The position numbers were made by a program, and so were the translations under genes. 44,328 nucleotides of DNA from Ignavibacteria bacterium CG2_30_36_16 (GTDB lineage: Bacteria > Bacteroidota > Ignavibacteria > Ignavibacteriales > Ignavibacteriaceae): NCBI GenBank assembly GCA_001873185.1, contig MNYQ01000045.1:1-44328 (forward strand), read 5' to 3'. Within the stretch, counting starts at the first letter, position 1, and each line of letters opens with the position of its first letter. The notes beneath the pieces were generated by a model. The model searched no databases. It saw nothing but the letters and a program-made list of their open reading frames with translations, and was not told where the DNA came from. Positions 35,853-44,328 of this stretch are shown here, piece after piece.

Positions 35853-38657
35853 TTAGAATCTAAAACTTAAGCCGAGTTTAATATTCCGCCGGGTTAAATA
35901 TCTTGCCGGATTGTCCGGATATGGATTAAGCGGTGCCTGAAGATCGGGATAAATTGGATCATTCCATGAACTCGGTACAGGGTCACCATACTCGTAAGCC
36001 TTACCCGTAACCGGATTTATAATAGCAGAGTTCTTAGTATCAAGCAAATTATTCACTTCAACAAAAACAGAAAACTTTAGAGAATTTACTGAAAAGTACT
36101 TTTCGAAATTTAAGTCCACCCAAAACCAGTCATCACCGATTTCATTATTTCTATTATTTCGGACACTCTCATACTCCGGTTTTCCGTTTGATTCGTAATT
36201 GCCGGTGAACAATGCGGGTGTATATCGTTTGCCCGATTGATAGAAGAATCTTAAATGAAGATTATAGTCATCTAAAATCCCATTACCAAAACCGAATAAA
36301 GCATTGTCTTTTTCCACATAAAAATTTGTATTTATTGAAGCGGAAAAAGGGCGATCCCATGAAACATATTCTTCTTTAATAGACTCGTCGAGATCGCCTC
36401 TTAAAATCAACACGCCTTCATCTGCCGAGGAGCTTTTGCCGGTAACTATGGAATATGCAAAAGTAGTTGACCCGGAGAACCACTTACCAATTCTTTTTCT
36501 GTACTCAAGTTCTACTCCTCGTGAGCGCGCATAATCTGAATTTACATATGTGATAAAGCGCTGTGTTGCAAATCGTGCCGATGTAATTCTTGCAGTACGC
36601 GTACTAACGTAATCAAAGATATCTTTGTAATAAGCGGTAAAAGTTAAAACATCATCGAGCGAAAATTGCGTCTTTAAACCTAATTCGTACGCTACAGTTG
36701 TTTCAGGGTTCAGGTTTGGATTTCCAAATTTTTGAAATGACGATTGTGCATTCAACGGATCGAGTTTTGCATACACAAACTGCGGCTTTGGCCATTTGCT
36801 GAAATGCCCGTAGGAGAAAAATAAAGTTTGATTATCCGATACCGGATGGGATACACCGAGGCGCGGACTTAAGCGTGCCTTGAATCTTCTCTGACCGAAC
36901 CAGCCAAAAGTATCGTTCCTGTAATTTTCTCTTGTCTGATCGGGAATTGTAATAACGTCCGGATTATTTACTGCATCATCAACATACTTACCGGGGAACC
37001 AGTAATCAAGACGCAGTCCAAAATTTAAAATCATACCGGAAAAGTTGATGTTATCCTGTGCGTAGAATGAGCCGGTGGCGGGATTAACTTTATAGATATC
37101 ATTGTTCAATCCAAGGTTACCAACCCACGGCTTGAATATATCTATCACCTGCATCTCCTGAAGCTGAATATTGAACCCCGCTTTAAATTTATTTTTCTCA
37201 TCGAAGAAACTCGTAATATCTCCGCGAATAGAATATTCTTCAACATAATGATCGCGCCAGGTAAACGGATTTCCCACATCCCAAAAACCATCACCGGGGA
37301 TAATCCCTATTGTATCTCTTTCTAAATTATAATATTCAATCGGGAAATTTGGAATGTCTTTCGGTTCTGTATAATCCTTCCAATTTCGCCCATTTGCATC
37401 CACTCTTAAATTAGTATGGAAATAATTTAGTTTCAGTTCGTAATAAGTGTTGGGATTTAAAGTATGGGTTAATGAAAATGTTTGGTACTTATTAATGTGT
37501 GTAAATGTATTAGCCTGTTCTAAGATATTCTGAAATTCATACTGATATCCCGGACTCGGTTCAACATATTCGAGATTTGATTGGAGAGATTGCGAGTTTT
37601 GATTAATGTTTACAGACTGGTTGAATGAGTATTGGAATTTTATAGTTGGAGAATATTTATAAGTGATTTTGCCAAGCCCGAACCAGCTATTTTCTGCACG
37701 AAGAGCAAAATCGGTTCCTCCGAAGGTCGAAGAGAACAATTGAAAAGGTTCTGGTTTATAATAACCGCCGGTAATTCCGTCTGAAATTCCCATATAAACA
37801 TTTCCGAAGAATGTGAGTTCTCCCGGAATTTGAATACCGATTAAAGGAAGCAGGGAGGAAGTTATCGGTTCGGGTCCGCTAAGGTTTGCTTCAAGAATAT
37901 CTATATTAAAAACATTGTAAGAATTTTTATTGCCAAGGTTATCTCTTTTATAAGATAAATAACCATGATAAACGCCTCCGCCTTCCCGTGTTTTAACATT
38001 TACCACACCGGATGTAGCCTGCCCGAATTCGGCATTATATCCGCCGGTTATTACTTCAACTTCTTCAATCGAATTCGCACTAAGCTGAAGTCCGAAACCA
38101 GTGCCGGCAAGCGGATCTTGTACGGATACTCCATCGAGAAGAAAAGCATTTTCGTACGATCTGCCGCCGCGTATGTGAATTGCATTATCCGATTTTACAA
38201 CACCTGCCTGCTGCACAACAACATCGCCAATATTTTCCACAATGGAATTTTCAATATCTTCTCTTGATATAGTTCTTTTGCTCTGAGTTTCTTCAACATC
38301 AACAAGCGGTTTATCGCCTATAACAATTACATCCTGCTCAAGAGTTAAAACCGATTCTTCTAATTTTACATTTAATAATTTTGTTTTATTCGGTTCAATT
38401 TTGGTTCCGGTAAACTGTAAAGTTTTATAACCAATAAACGAAATTTCAACGTTGTAAGAACCGGGAGAAATATTTTTAATAGAAAAATTTCCATTTAGAT
38501 CTGTGGCTGCACCGTAATAAGTTCCTCTAAGAATAATATTAACGCCCGGCAGCGGTTCGTTTGTTTTGGCATCCAAAATATTACCCGACAATGCACCGGG
38601 CTGCTGCGCGAAGAGATTTAAGGAAATAATAAATAAAAAGCTGAATACTTTTTTCAT
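35853..38657 (-). CDS. TonB-dependent receptor with carboxypeptidase-regulatory-like N-domain
   Basis: The signal peptide ends ...LNLFA, followed by QQPG. The N-domain (~22-110) has LSGNILDAKTNEPLPGVNII and DLNGNFSIKNISPGSY, the CarboxypepD_reg-like fold common in FCB receptors. The plug (~120-235) has IHIRGGRSYENAFLLDGVS and ITGGYNAEFGQATSGVVNV. The rest is a large barrel ending NIKLGLSFRF. The substrate is unknown. It overlaps the preceding lipoprotein gene by 4 bp (ATGA), an arrangement like SusC/SusD pairs, though that lipoprotein does not look like SusD. No TonB is in this window. Confidence 0.93.
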   Translation of the reverse strand: MKKVFSFLFIISLNLFAQQPGALSGNILDAKTNEPLPGVNIILRGTYYGAATDLNGNFSIKNISPGSYNVEISFIGYKTLQFTGTKIEPNKTKLLNVKLEESVLTLEQDVIVIGDKPLVDVEETQSKRTISREDIENSIVENIGDVVVQQAGVVKSDNAIHIRGGRSYENAFLLDGVSVQDPLAGTGFGLQLSANSIEEVEVITGGYNAEFGQATSGVVNVKTREGGGVYHGYLSYKRDNLGNKNSYNVFNIDILEANLSGPEPITSSLLPLIGIQIPGELTFFGNVYMGISDGITGGYYKPEPFQLFSSTFGGTDFALRAENSWFGLGKITYKYSPTIKFQYSFNQSVNINQNSQSLQSNLEYVEPSPGYQYEFQNILEQANTFTHINKYQTFSLTHTLNPNTYYELKLNYFHTNLRVDANGRNWKDYTEPKDIPNFPIEYYNLERDTIGIIPGDGFWDVGNPFTWRDHYVEEYSIRGDITSFFDEKNKFKAGFNIQLQEMQVIDIFKPWVGNLGLNNDIYKVNPATGSFYAQDNINFSGMILNFGLRLDYWFPGKYVDDAVNNPDVITIPDQTRENYRNDTFGWFGQRRFKARLSPRLGVSHPVSDNQTLFFSYGHFSKWPKPQFVYAKLDPLNAQSSFQKFGNPNLNPETTVAYELGLKTQFSLDDVLTFTAYYKDIFDYVSTRTARITSARFATQRFITYVNSDYARSRGVELEYRKRIGKWFSGSTTFAYSIVTGKSSSADEGVLILRGDLDESIKEEYVSWDRPFSASINTNFYVEKDNALFGFGNGILDDYNLHLRFFYQSGKRYTPALFTGNYESNGKPEYESVRNNRNNEIGDDWFWVDLNFEKYFSVNSLKFSVFVEVNNLLDTKNSAIINPVTGKAYEYGDPVPSSWNDPIYPDLQAPLNPYPDNPARYLTRRNIKLGLSFRF

Positions 38658-40168
38658 GGTGTTAAACCGAAATCTTCAAATAAAACTTTGTTCAATAATG
38701 ATTTTACGTTAGCGTTACCGCCGTTTAATCTGTGTAGCGGTAATCCTAAAAAAAAGAGAGACTGACTATTGTTTTCAAATCCGATGAAGCCTTTTAATTC
38801 ATTATTCGGGAAATAATAAATTGGTTTTACGCCTATACTATTTAGATAAAAAGACCGCGGTCTGAAAATATTAAGTGATGTAACAAGATCCGGATATTCC
38901 GGCGCTGTGTTATTTGCGGAAATCAAAACATTACTAAAAATAGTTGACCTTGAAGAACTGCTATCCGAAATTATGGGAAGAAATCCCTGAAGAACTGTGA
39001 GGTCAACGGATGATGGGAACTGCATTGAGAAAAATATTTTGCCGCCGCCGTCTAAAAACTTTTGAACAGTTCCAACCGCTAAATCGAGCGATGGATTAGT
39101 ATCGGAATACCAGAATACATATTTAAACAACTTCACTGTTTCAAGAAATGTCACATTTAAAAATGGGGGAAGGTTTTTCTTAAAATCATATAAATCATGT
39201 TGGTCCTTTAACCCGAGACTGTCGAACATTTTATAATAAAATGATTCAGCATCATCTATTGTTCCATAATCATCAATCAAAATAAAATCGCTCTTGGGCT
39301 TTTTAACATACCAGTTTTTACCTTCACCGGGCAAAGAAATAAACTCTGATTTTGCTCCTGATATATCTACAGCCTGAACATAAAATTTATTATCCGAATC
39401 GAGTAAAATGCCGGATAATTTAACTGCCGCAAGATTATTGGGATTACCGTCTATTAGAATGTCGGCTAATGGATTTAAATAATCCACTACTCTCAGTGTT
39501 ATAGTTCTAACAGCTCCATTAATTGTTACTGAATTGTTAGTATCATTAAGAGCGATATTAATGTGATCAATTGTATTCTCGCCGTCTAAATCGGTTGCAT
39601 CCCATCCAAAAGACATAACCGGGTAAGAAGTATCCGGGACAAAAGATAAAGTATTCCATGAAATTACAGGAGCAGAATTTTTTATGGGCATATTAATCGA
39701 TGCCGGTTGAGGATCAATCAAACCTATATCAGCGAAAGGTTCTCCAGCATCGTAAACGTTATTTCCGTTTTTATCAATGAAAGGTTCATTTCCGAAACTG
39801 ATATTATTCTGAAAAATATTATTATCATAAATACCGTTGCCGCCATTGTCAACAGCCGAAACTTTGAAAGTGTAATTTGTATCAACAGCGCCAATTTGTA
39901 GTGCAAATACACTGTCGTTTTGAGATGTAAATGTCCAGGTTATTCCATCCCAAGAAAAATAGAATCCGATTATAAGTCCATCAGGGTCGTCACCCGTCCA
40001 ATGGAGATGGATTCTGCTGGGCTGGCTGCTTATAGTGCTATCCGGATTCAAAAATACAGAGGTTTTGGGCGGCATATTACCCAGAGGATTTTCTGCCGGA
40101 TTATCATAACATGAGTATAACAATAAAGTTATTATTACAGGAATAAAAAACAGTAAAAATTTTTTCAT
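38654..40168 (-). CDS. Envelope lipoprotein with Ig/FN3-like and Ca-binding-like segments
   Basis: The lipobox LYSC puts Cys20 as the anchor. An Ig/FN3-like module covers ~35-110 (IHLHWTGDDPDGLIIGFYFSWDG). A dockerin/EF-hand-like acidic loop, DKNGNNVYDAGEPFADIG (~135-152), may bind calcium. A second Ig-like module and then a ~200-residue C-terminal domain (FILIDDYGTIDD, FLDGGGKIFFSMQFP) resemble the GATase-like domain of the M23 protein at 21826. Its end overlaps the TonB receptor start by 4 bp, so the two are coupled; it probably acts as the receptor's partner. It does not look like SusD, and the function is otherwise unknown. Confidence 0.75.
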   Translation of the reverse strand: MKKFLLFFIPVIITLLLYSCYDNPAENPLGNMPPKTSVFLNPDSTISSQPSRIHLHWTGDDPDGLIIGFYFSWDGITWTFTSQNDSVFALQIGAVDTNYTFKVSAVDNGGNGIYDNNIFQNNISFGNEPFIDKNGNNVYDAGEPFADIGLIDPQPASINMPIKNSAPVISWNTLSFVPDTSYPVMSFGWDATDLDGENTIDHINIALNDTNNSVTINGAVRTITLRVVDYLNPLADILIDGNPNNLAAVKLSGILLDSDNKFYVQAVDISGAKSEFISLPGEGKNWYVKKPKSDFILIDDYGTIDDAESFYYKMFDSLGLKDQHDLYDFKKNLPPFLNVTFLETVKLFKYVFWYSDTNPSLDLAVGTVQKFLDGGGKIFFSMQFPSSVDLTVLQGFLPIISDSSSSRSTIFSNVLISANNTAPEYPDLVTSLNIFRPRSFYLNSIGVKPIYYFPNNELKGFIGFENNSQSLFFLGLPLHRLNGGNANVKSLLNKVLFEDFGLTP

Positions 40169-40187
40169 TCGTATTAAAAATATATAA

Positions 40188-40214
40188 AGGATGGCTCGAA
40201 AACCAAGCCATCCT
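40188..40214 (-). terminator. Rho-independent terminator of the upstream T9SS-protein transcript
   Basis: On the minus strand a perfect 9-bp stem (40206-40214 with 40188-40196, AGGATGGCT with AGCCATCCT) and a 9-nt loop are followed by TTATATATTTTT. Element C lies between it and the stop of the 40382-42496 gene. With C removed, the stem would begin about 13 bp after the original stop codon. It separates that transcript from the lipoprotein-receptor pair. Confidence 0.75.
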
Positions 40215-40227
40215 ATTTGTTAAAATT

Positions 40228-40390
40228 ATTTTATGAGTCTACCATAAAAAGGTTCAATTGAATAATGTCATTGCGATCCCGCATTGCGGGAGAAGCAATC
40301 TGCCAAATTTAGCGCAAAATCAAAAGATTGCTTCGTCACTTCGTTCCTCGCAATGACGGGAAATACCTTTTTTGAGTGAACTCATTTTAT
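40228..40390 (-). mobile_element. MITE-like element, copy C
   Basis: A 149-bp element (40235-40383) is bounded by exact 7-bp direct repeats ATTTTAT (40228-40234, 40384-40390). It has the same structure as copy A but inverted, with 13 differences in 149 by my alignment. The inner end supplies GA to the stop codon of the 40382-42496 gene (TGA = T from the target plus GA from the element). Removing the element and one direct repeat restores TAA at that place. It interrupts the 3' untranslated region ahead of the terminator at 40188-40214. Confidence 0.8.
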
Positions 40391-42496
40391 TAGTATCATT
40401 TTTTTAACAACAGAAAATCCCTCACTATCTAATTTATAGAAGTAGACTCCTGAAGTTAATTTGCTTGCATCAAAGTGTACTTTGTATATCCCGGGTGATT
40501 GCACCTGGTTTACTAAAGTAGAAACTTGCTGACCAAGAATATTAAAGATTTTCAATTTTACTAATCCGTCTTTCGCTATTGAATATGAAATAGATGTAGA
40601 AGGGTTGAACGGATTTGGATAATTTTGATCTAAGCTGTACTGAACCGGAACGGGCTCAATTTCATTAATACCAACCGGGATGTAGCCCATAAAATCATCG
40701 TCTTTTCTTGGTGTCAGTTTGTAATTACTGAATGAATAGTACATTATACCTTTAAGTTCAGCAAACCTATCGCCTTTTTTTACATATACAAAATTTGGGT
40801 TACTAATAAATGTAGTATCCCAGGCGTTGTGATATTTATGATTACCATCCTGTAATTCTACTCTTGTTTTTCCGGTACCATCATTTACTAGTATCTCGCC
40901 GAAATTTGAACCACCGTCAGCATTTCCACTATCGACCGTTACACTTACAAATTTAACTAACACACTCTCCCACTTTTCTCTAGCAGGCTGATTATTACCA
41001 GCTAATCCCATTTCGCCTGTAGTTATTGTTACTGCTTCAGGTAAGGGATTGACCTGAGAGTTAACAGTTAAAATAGATAAGCTGTCGATTTTTGTAACAT
41101 CAAAACTTTCTAAAATTACACCTTCGGCAGTTATCTGATTTCCTTTGGCTAAGGAAAGCACGTTGGTACCAAGACTTCCTAAAGTACCAATTTGAATTCC
41201 GCTCCACGCTGCACTCTGATCCTGCATATACACTCTTAATGGTGTAGTGGAATAACCCGGAAGATCGGATGTATCCGCTGTTACTATACCGTTAAGTTGA
41301 ATTCTGTAACCGTTATAGCCGCTGAATCCACTTCCGAAAGGACTGTATTGAACATCTGCAATTGTTAACGGTCGATTGAGAACTAAATAAAAATATTTTC
41401 CGGTTGTATAATTGGATGGACCATAAGAAATATTGCCTACATTGTCTTTTGATTTGATATAAAAACTAACCAAAGCCGAATCTGAATTAACTCCTGGAAT
41501 TATGGCAGTCCATCTGGTTGTATCCGAGACAAGCTTTGTCATTGTTAATGAATCTAAAGCTCCGCCGTCAACGCTGTACATAACTTTTGCTTCTGTAACG
41601 AAGCCATCAAGGTCTGTAATTTTGGAAGTTATAGTTACAGCCTGATTTGATGATACTAAAGCATTATTCCTTTTGATATTAGTAATTAACGGAGGTGACT
41701 GAATAACCGGACCAACATCACCGGGATAAACAGGAACTAGATAATAACCGTCTGCTCTTGTTGTCAAAATTCCGCGAACGTAACTTATATATGACCCGTC
41801 CTGCGGTGCCTGCCAATTAGCAAGCCCTGCACTGCCGGTTTTAAAGTAACGGGATTGATTATACATATAAGCAAAATTTCCGTTACTGTCATTCAGTTTG
41901 AACTCACCGTTCGATTCTCTATCCGATGTAATTATATTTCTGAATATGACGTACATATTCTCATATTTTTCCATCTCAAAATTATAAGTGTTGGAGGCTG
42001 TAAAAAGATCGGACAATTCAAGTTCTATAGGGTCGGGTCTTTTTGGTTCTTGCCCAACAATCTGAACCGGAACAGGTTGGGGGTCTAGTAACATCAGTAA
42101 TTCAGTTGTGGTAAAATACTCTGTCACCACGCCTGTGAACTCAACAACCTGCGCTGTATCGACGAGATCAAAAAATGTATTTTGATTTACTATTGAAGTA
42201 TCATTCTGAAGGACATTTAATCCAGTCCATGCGTTGCCATCGGGATCTTGAATATAAGTGACCCATCTTGCCCCGGCGGAGATGATTGTATTTCGATTAG
42301 TATCCGGATCAACAACCGGACGAACTAATATAAGCCCTCTAACCCGGACTGTATCTCCGTTCAATGGAGACGGAGGATCGGAATTTAGCGAATCCAAATT
42401 AAACTGTATATCCCTTATAGTAACTAAGGGGTATTGTTGTGCTTGTATAAAACCGGCGAACAACAATACTGCTACCAGTAAATGTTTTAAGTTCAT
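40382..42496 (-). CDS. T9SS-exported protein with repeated OB-fold-like modules
   Basis: The signal peptide ends ...GFIQA, followed by QQYP. The N-terminal part (~25-265) has OB-fold-like modules (GDTVRVRGLILVRP, VVEFTGVVTEYFTT), an Ig-like domain follows (~270-365, ITSKITDLDGFVTEAKVMY), then another OB-fold pair (~370-600; IQLNGIVTADTSDL, GNQITAEGVILESF). The sorting domain begins YPNPFNPSTSISY and ends KKMILIK. No nuclease motif is visible, unlike the related protein at 31391. GGAG (42502-42505) lies 5 bp upstream of the start and follows the previous gene's stop directly. Confidence 0.85.
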   Translation of the reverse strand: MNLKHLLVAVLLFAGFIQAQQYPLVTIRDIQFNLDSLNSDPPSPLNGDTVRVRGLILVRPVVDPDTNRNTIISAGARWVTYIQDPDGNAWTGLNVLQNDTSIVNQNTFFDLVDTAQVVEFTGVVTEYFTTTELLMLLDPQPVPVQIVGQEPKRPDPIELELSDLFTASNTYNFEMEKYENMYVIFRNIITSDRESNGEFKLNDSNGNFAYMYNQSRYFKTGSAGLANWQAPQDGSYISYVRGILTTRADGYYLVPVYPGDVGPVIQSPPLITNIKRNNALVSSNQAVTITSKITDLDGFVTEAKVMYSVDGGALDSLTMTKLVSDTTRWTAIIPGVNSDSALVSFYIKSKDNVGNISYGPSNYTTGKYFYLVLNRPLTIADVQYSPFGSGFSGYNGYRIQLNGIVTADTSDLPGYSTTPLRVYMQDQSAAWSGIQIGTLGSLGTNVLSLAKGNQITAEGVILESFDVTKIDSLSILTVNSQVNPLPEAVTITTGEMGLAGNNQPAREKWESVLVKFVSVTVDSGNADGGSNFGEILVNDGTGKTRVELQDGNHKYHNAWDTTFISNPNFVYVKKGDRFAELKGIMYYSFSNYKLTPRKDDDFMGYIPVGINEIEPVPVQYSLDQNYPNPFNPSTSISYSIAKDGLVKLKIFNILGQQVSTLVNQVQSPGIYKVHFDASKLTSGVYFYKLDSEGFSVVKKMILIK

Positions 42497-42505
42497 GTTT
42501 ACTCC

Positions 42506-44328
42506 TTATTTAACAATTAAAAACTTACCTGTTTTAATTTTATTATTATTATTATTTTTTACTGTAAAAAGATAAAGCCCGGTGGCAATTGCTTGATCAT
42601 GATCGGTAACAAGATCCCATGCATGTTCGCCGCCGGCAAATTTTTGAGAACTCCCGCTCGAAAAATTTTCAAACCATCTTATATCGCCCCCGCTGTTTTG
42701 CTGATTATGATATAATCTTTTAATTACATCACCTGATAATGTGTAAATTGTAATTTCGCAATCAGCCGGGAGGTTAAAAAAATAAATCTTCCTTAATCTC
42801 TCCGAACTGCCATCCCATATTGCACTTCCGTAATATGGATTCGGATAAACTCCAACTTCAATATAATCATCTTCCGATGCAGGAGTGCCCGGTAAAACTC
42901 TGTTTAGATTTGCAAGTGAACTTGATTCTAAACTGTTTAGATTATTTTCTTCATCACCTTCATCAAAAGCTGTAACGGAAAATAAATATTGCCAGCCGTT
43001 AAGTAAATTATTTACTTCATACTTATAATAATAGTTTGTTGTATCACCCGGAAATGTTACGGGCTGATCAAGCTTAACAAATTCAAATCCTGTGTTATAT
43101 CCTATATCATTTACGCTGTCAACTTCGGTAAGTAAAACTAAAGAAGAAAGAACATCCTGTATGTTTGATAAATCGAATCCCGACTGAGTTCTGTAAATTC
43201 TATATCCTTCGAAATCTCTTTTCCCAGAAATTGGATCAACTGACGATTCTGCTCTTTTATCCCAATAAATTGTTGCTTTATTTTTTTCAGGAATCACTTT
43301 AACTACCGGAACTAACGGAGGCGCTGGCAGAATATATCTTGTTACAGAATTATTGCCGTCAATATCTTCACCGGGATCTAATATTCCGTTTCTGTTTCTA
43401 TCTTCTCCGTAAAATGCTCTTAAAGCCCATTCAGCATTATTAAATAAATTTGTTTTTTGTTCTTTCGTATCCAATGAAGCTGCATCGGTGCCATATTTTT
43501 TTGCGCAGACTATTGCATAAACAACATTAATACTGTCACCCGGCGCAATATTCTTGTAGTAACCAGATGTAATCAAAAGAGATCTGTTAGATGGCTGGCG
43601 CAAAACTTCTGGACTTACGCCGCTATTGTATCTGTTCTGACCACCAAAATAGCCCTGCATTTTTCTATATCGGTCAAAATCATTATTTGGAGCAAAAAAG
43701 TTAGGATCATCAGTGTTTCTAAATTGCCACGAAACATAATTAACCGAAGGTAGAGTTTCGGTTCCGTTTGTAAAAATCGAATCTAAACTTGGTGTAGAAC
43801 CTAAAAATTGAACACCGAGATAACTATCTGTAAAACCTATGTCGCCGGCGGCATCAAATTCGTAGGCAATATTCATTGAATCGCTGAATCCGTTTCCGCC
43901 TTTGTTAAAAAAAGAACTGCCCGTTCGCGGTGAAGTTATTTTTGTATTTCTTACAACTCCGTCTGTCCATAAACCAACATAAACACTGTCTAAATATTTT
44001 CCGGAAACATTTTTAATGGTGAAGTTTAGGATTACAAAAAAATCTGCGAAAGGAAAATTCCAGGCATAAGTTTCCTGGTGAACAACTACTCCGAGGGGGT
44101 TGTGGTTTTCAATCAATTCACCATTCGAATAAGTTGTATTAGTGTCTGTATAATCCATTAAAAAGTCTTGATGCGAAATTGCCTTCGGGTCATAAACGCG
44201 CGAATCTAATAATGATGAACGTTCAATTATAAAACTTCCGGGATTATTTGTGTATTCAAATCCGCCGCCTTTTGATGAAACTGAAGCGGCATCAACGGCG
44301 CCGGTTGTTACTAAGGGTGTGGAAGGTG
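42506..44328 (-). CDS. Large secreted protein with variant T9SS-type C-terminus, 5' end outside window
   Basis: The frame is open to the right edge, so at least 606 C-terminal residues are visible and no start can be assigned. An ATG at 44158 is internal. A Lys/Gly-rich segment and a beta-sandwich region (YAWNFPFADFFVILNFTIKNVSGKYLDSV...) are followed by a dockerin-like acidic loop DRNRNGILDPGEDIDGNN and an FN3-like segment. The C-terminal domain begins VYPNPYYGSAIWDG rather than YPNPFNP and ends TGLYLFTVKNNNNNKIKTGKFLIVK, a related sorting-domain variant common in this group. It is co-transcribed with the downstream gene (9-bp gap). Confidence 0.82.
   Translation of the reverse strand, partial: PSTPLVTTGAVDAASVSSKGGGFEYTNNPGSFIIERSSLLDSRVYDPKAISHQDFLMDYTDTNTTYSNGELIENHNPLGVVVHQETYAWNFPFADFFVILNFTIKNVSGKYLDSVYVGLWTDGVVRNTKITSPRTGSSFFNKGGNGFSDSMNIAYEFDAAGDIGFTDSYLGVQFLGSTPSLDSIFTNGTETLPSVNYVSWQFRNTDDPNFFAPNNDFDRYRKMQGYFGGQNRYNSGVSPEVLRQPSNRSLLITSGYYKNIAPGDSINVVYAIVCAKKYGTDAASLDTKEQKTNLFNNAEWALRAFYGEDRNRNGILDPGEDIDGNNSVTRYILPAPPLVPVVKVIPEKNKATIYWDKRAESSVDPISGKRDFEGYRIYRTQSGFDLSNIQDVLSSLVLLTEVDSVNDIGYNTGFEFVKLDQPVTFPGDTTNYYYKYEVNNLLNGWQYLFSVTAFDEGDEENNLNSLESSSLANLNRVLPGTPASEDDYIEVGVYPNPYYGSAIWDGSSERLRKIYFFNLPADCEITIYTLSGDVIKRLYHNQQNSGGDIRWFENFSSGSSQKFAGGEHAWDLVTDHDQAIATGLYLFTVKNNNNNKIKTGKFLIVK

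Noticed and set aside
38654-40168. SusD-type lipoprotein paired with the TonB receptor
   Set aside because: It has Ig-like and GATase-like features and no sign of SusD helical repeats, so it is reported only as a coupled lipoprotein.

Overview
The window is AT-rich bacterial chromosome and looks like a member of the Ignavibacteria or a close relative in the Fibrobacterota-Chlorobiota-Bacteroidota group. Four complete secreted proteins end in a type IX secretion (T9SS) sorting domain with the YPNPFNP motif. PorV/PorQ-like barrels, a TonB-dependent receptor with a carboxypeptidase-like N-domain, and many lipoproteins are present. Shine-Dalgarno sites are sparse, and Sec signal peptides are consistently followed by Gln. 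I see no phage, plasmid, CRISPR, rRNA or tRNA.

Layout. 1-412: 3' end of a PorV-like gene and its terminator. 535-10381 (minus): several likely transcription units, comprising mutS, a DUF1684 lipoprotein, DAHP synthase and TyrA (tightly packed), then two tandem MORN/YwqK-repeat proteins, then aguB-aguA for agmatine to putrescine. 10586-18147 (plus): an alpha/beta-hydrolase fold protein that has lost its catalytic Ser and His, a very large GH13 protein, a secreted PQQ-type sugar dehydrogenase and adenylate kinase. 18137-30.0 kb (minus): FtsE-like ATPase, methyltransferase, PdxA, GWxTD protein, secreted M23 peptidase, Rho, FolC, PyrD-PyrK and PrmA, mostly housekeeping. 30.0-44.3 kb (minus): envelope and secretion region with a glutaminyl-cyclase-like lipoprotein, a secreted phospholipase D-family protein, an NHL-repeat lipoprotein, a PorV-like barrel, a TonB receptor, another lipoprotein and two T9SS-type proteins, the last of which runs off the right edge.

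How the genes fit together. All nine non-lipoprotein secreted proteins whose N-terminus is visible have Gln right after the predicted signal-peptidase site, and the window encodes a glutaminyl-cyclase-like lipoprotein that could convert that Gln to pyroglutamate. T9SS cargo and PorV-like proteins lie in the same neighbourhood.

The clearest structure not explained by genes is a family of about 140-150 bp non-coding elements (three good copies and one degenerate relative). They have roughly 19 bp terminal inverted repeats starting GAGTC and 6-7 bp flanking direct repeats, so they look like MITEs. One sits inside the stop codon of a T9SS cargo gene and rebuilds it with its own terminal bases.
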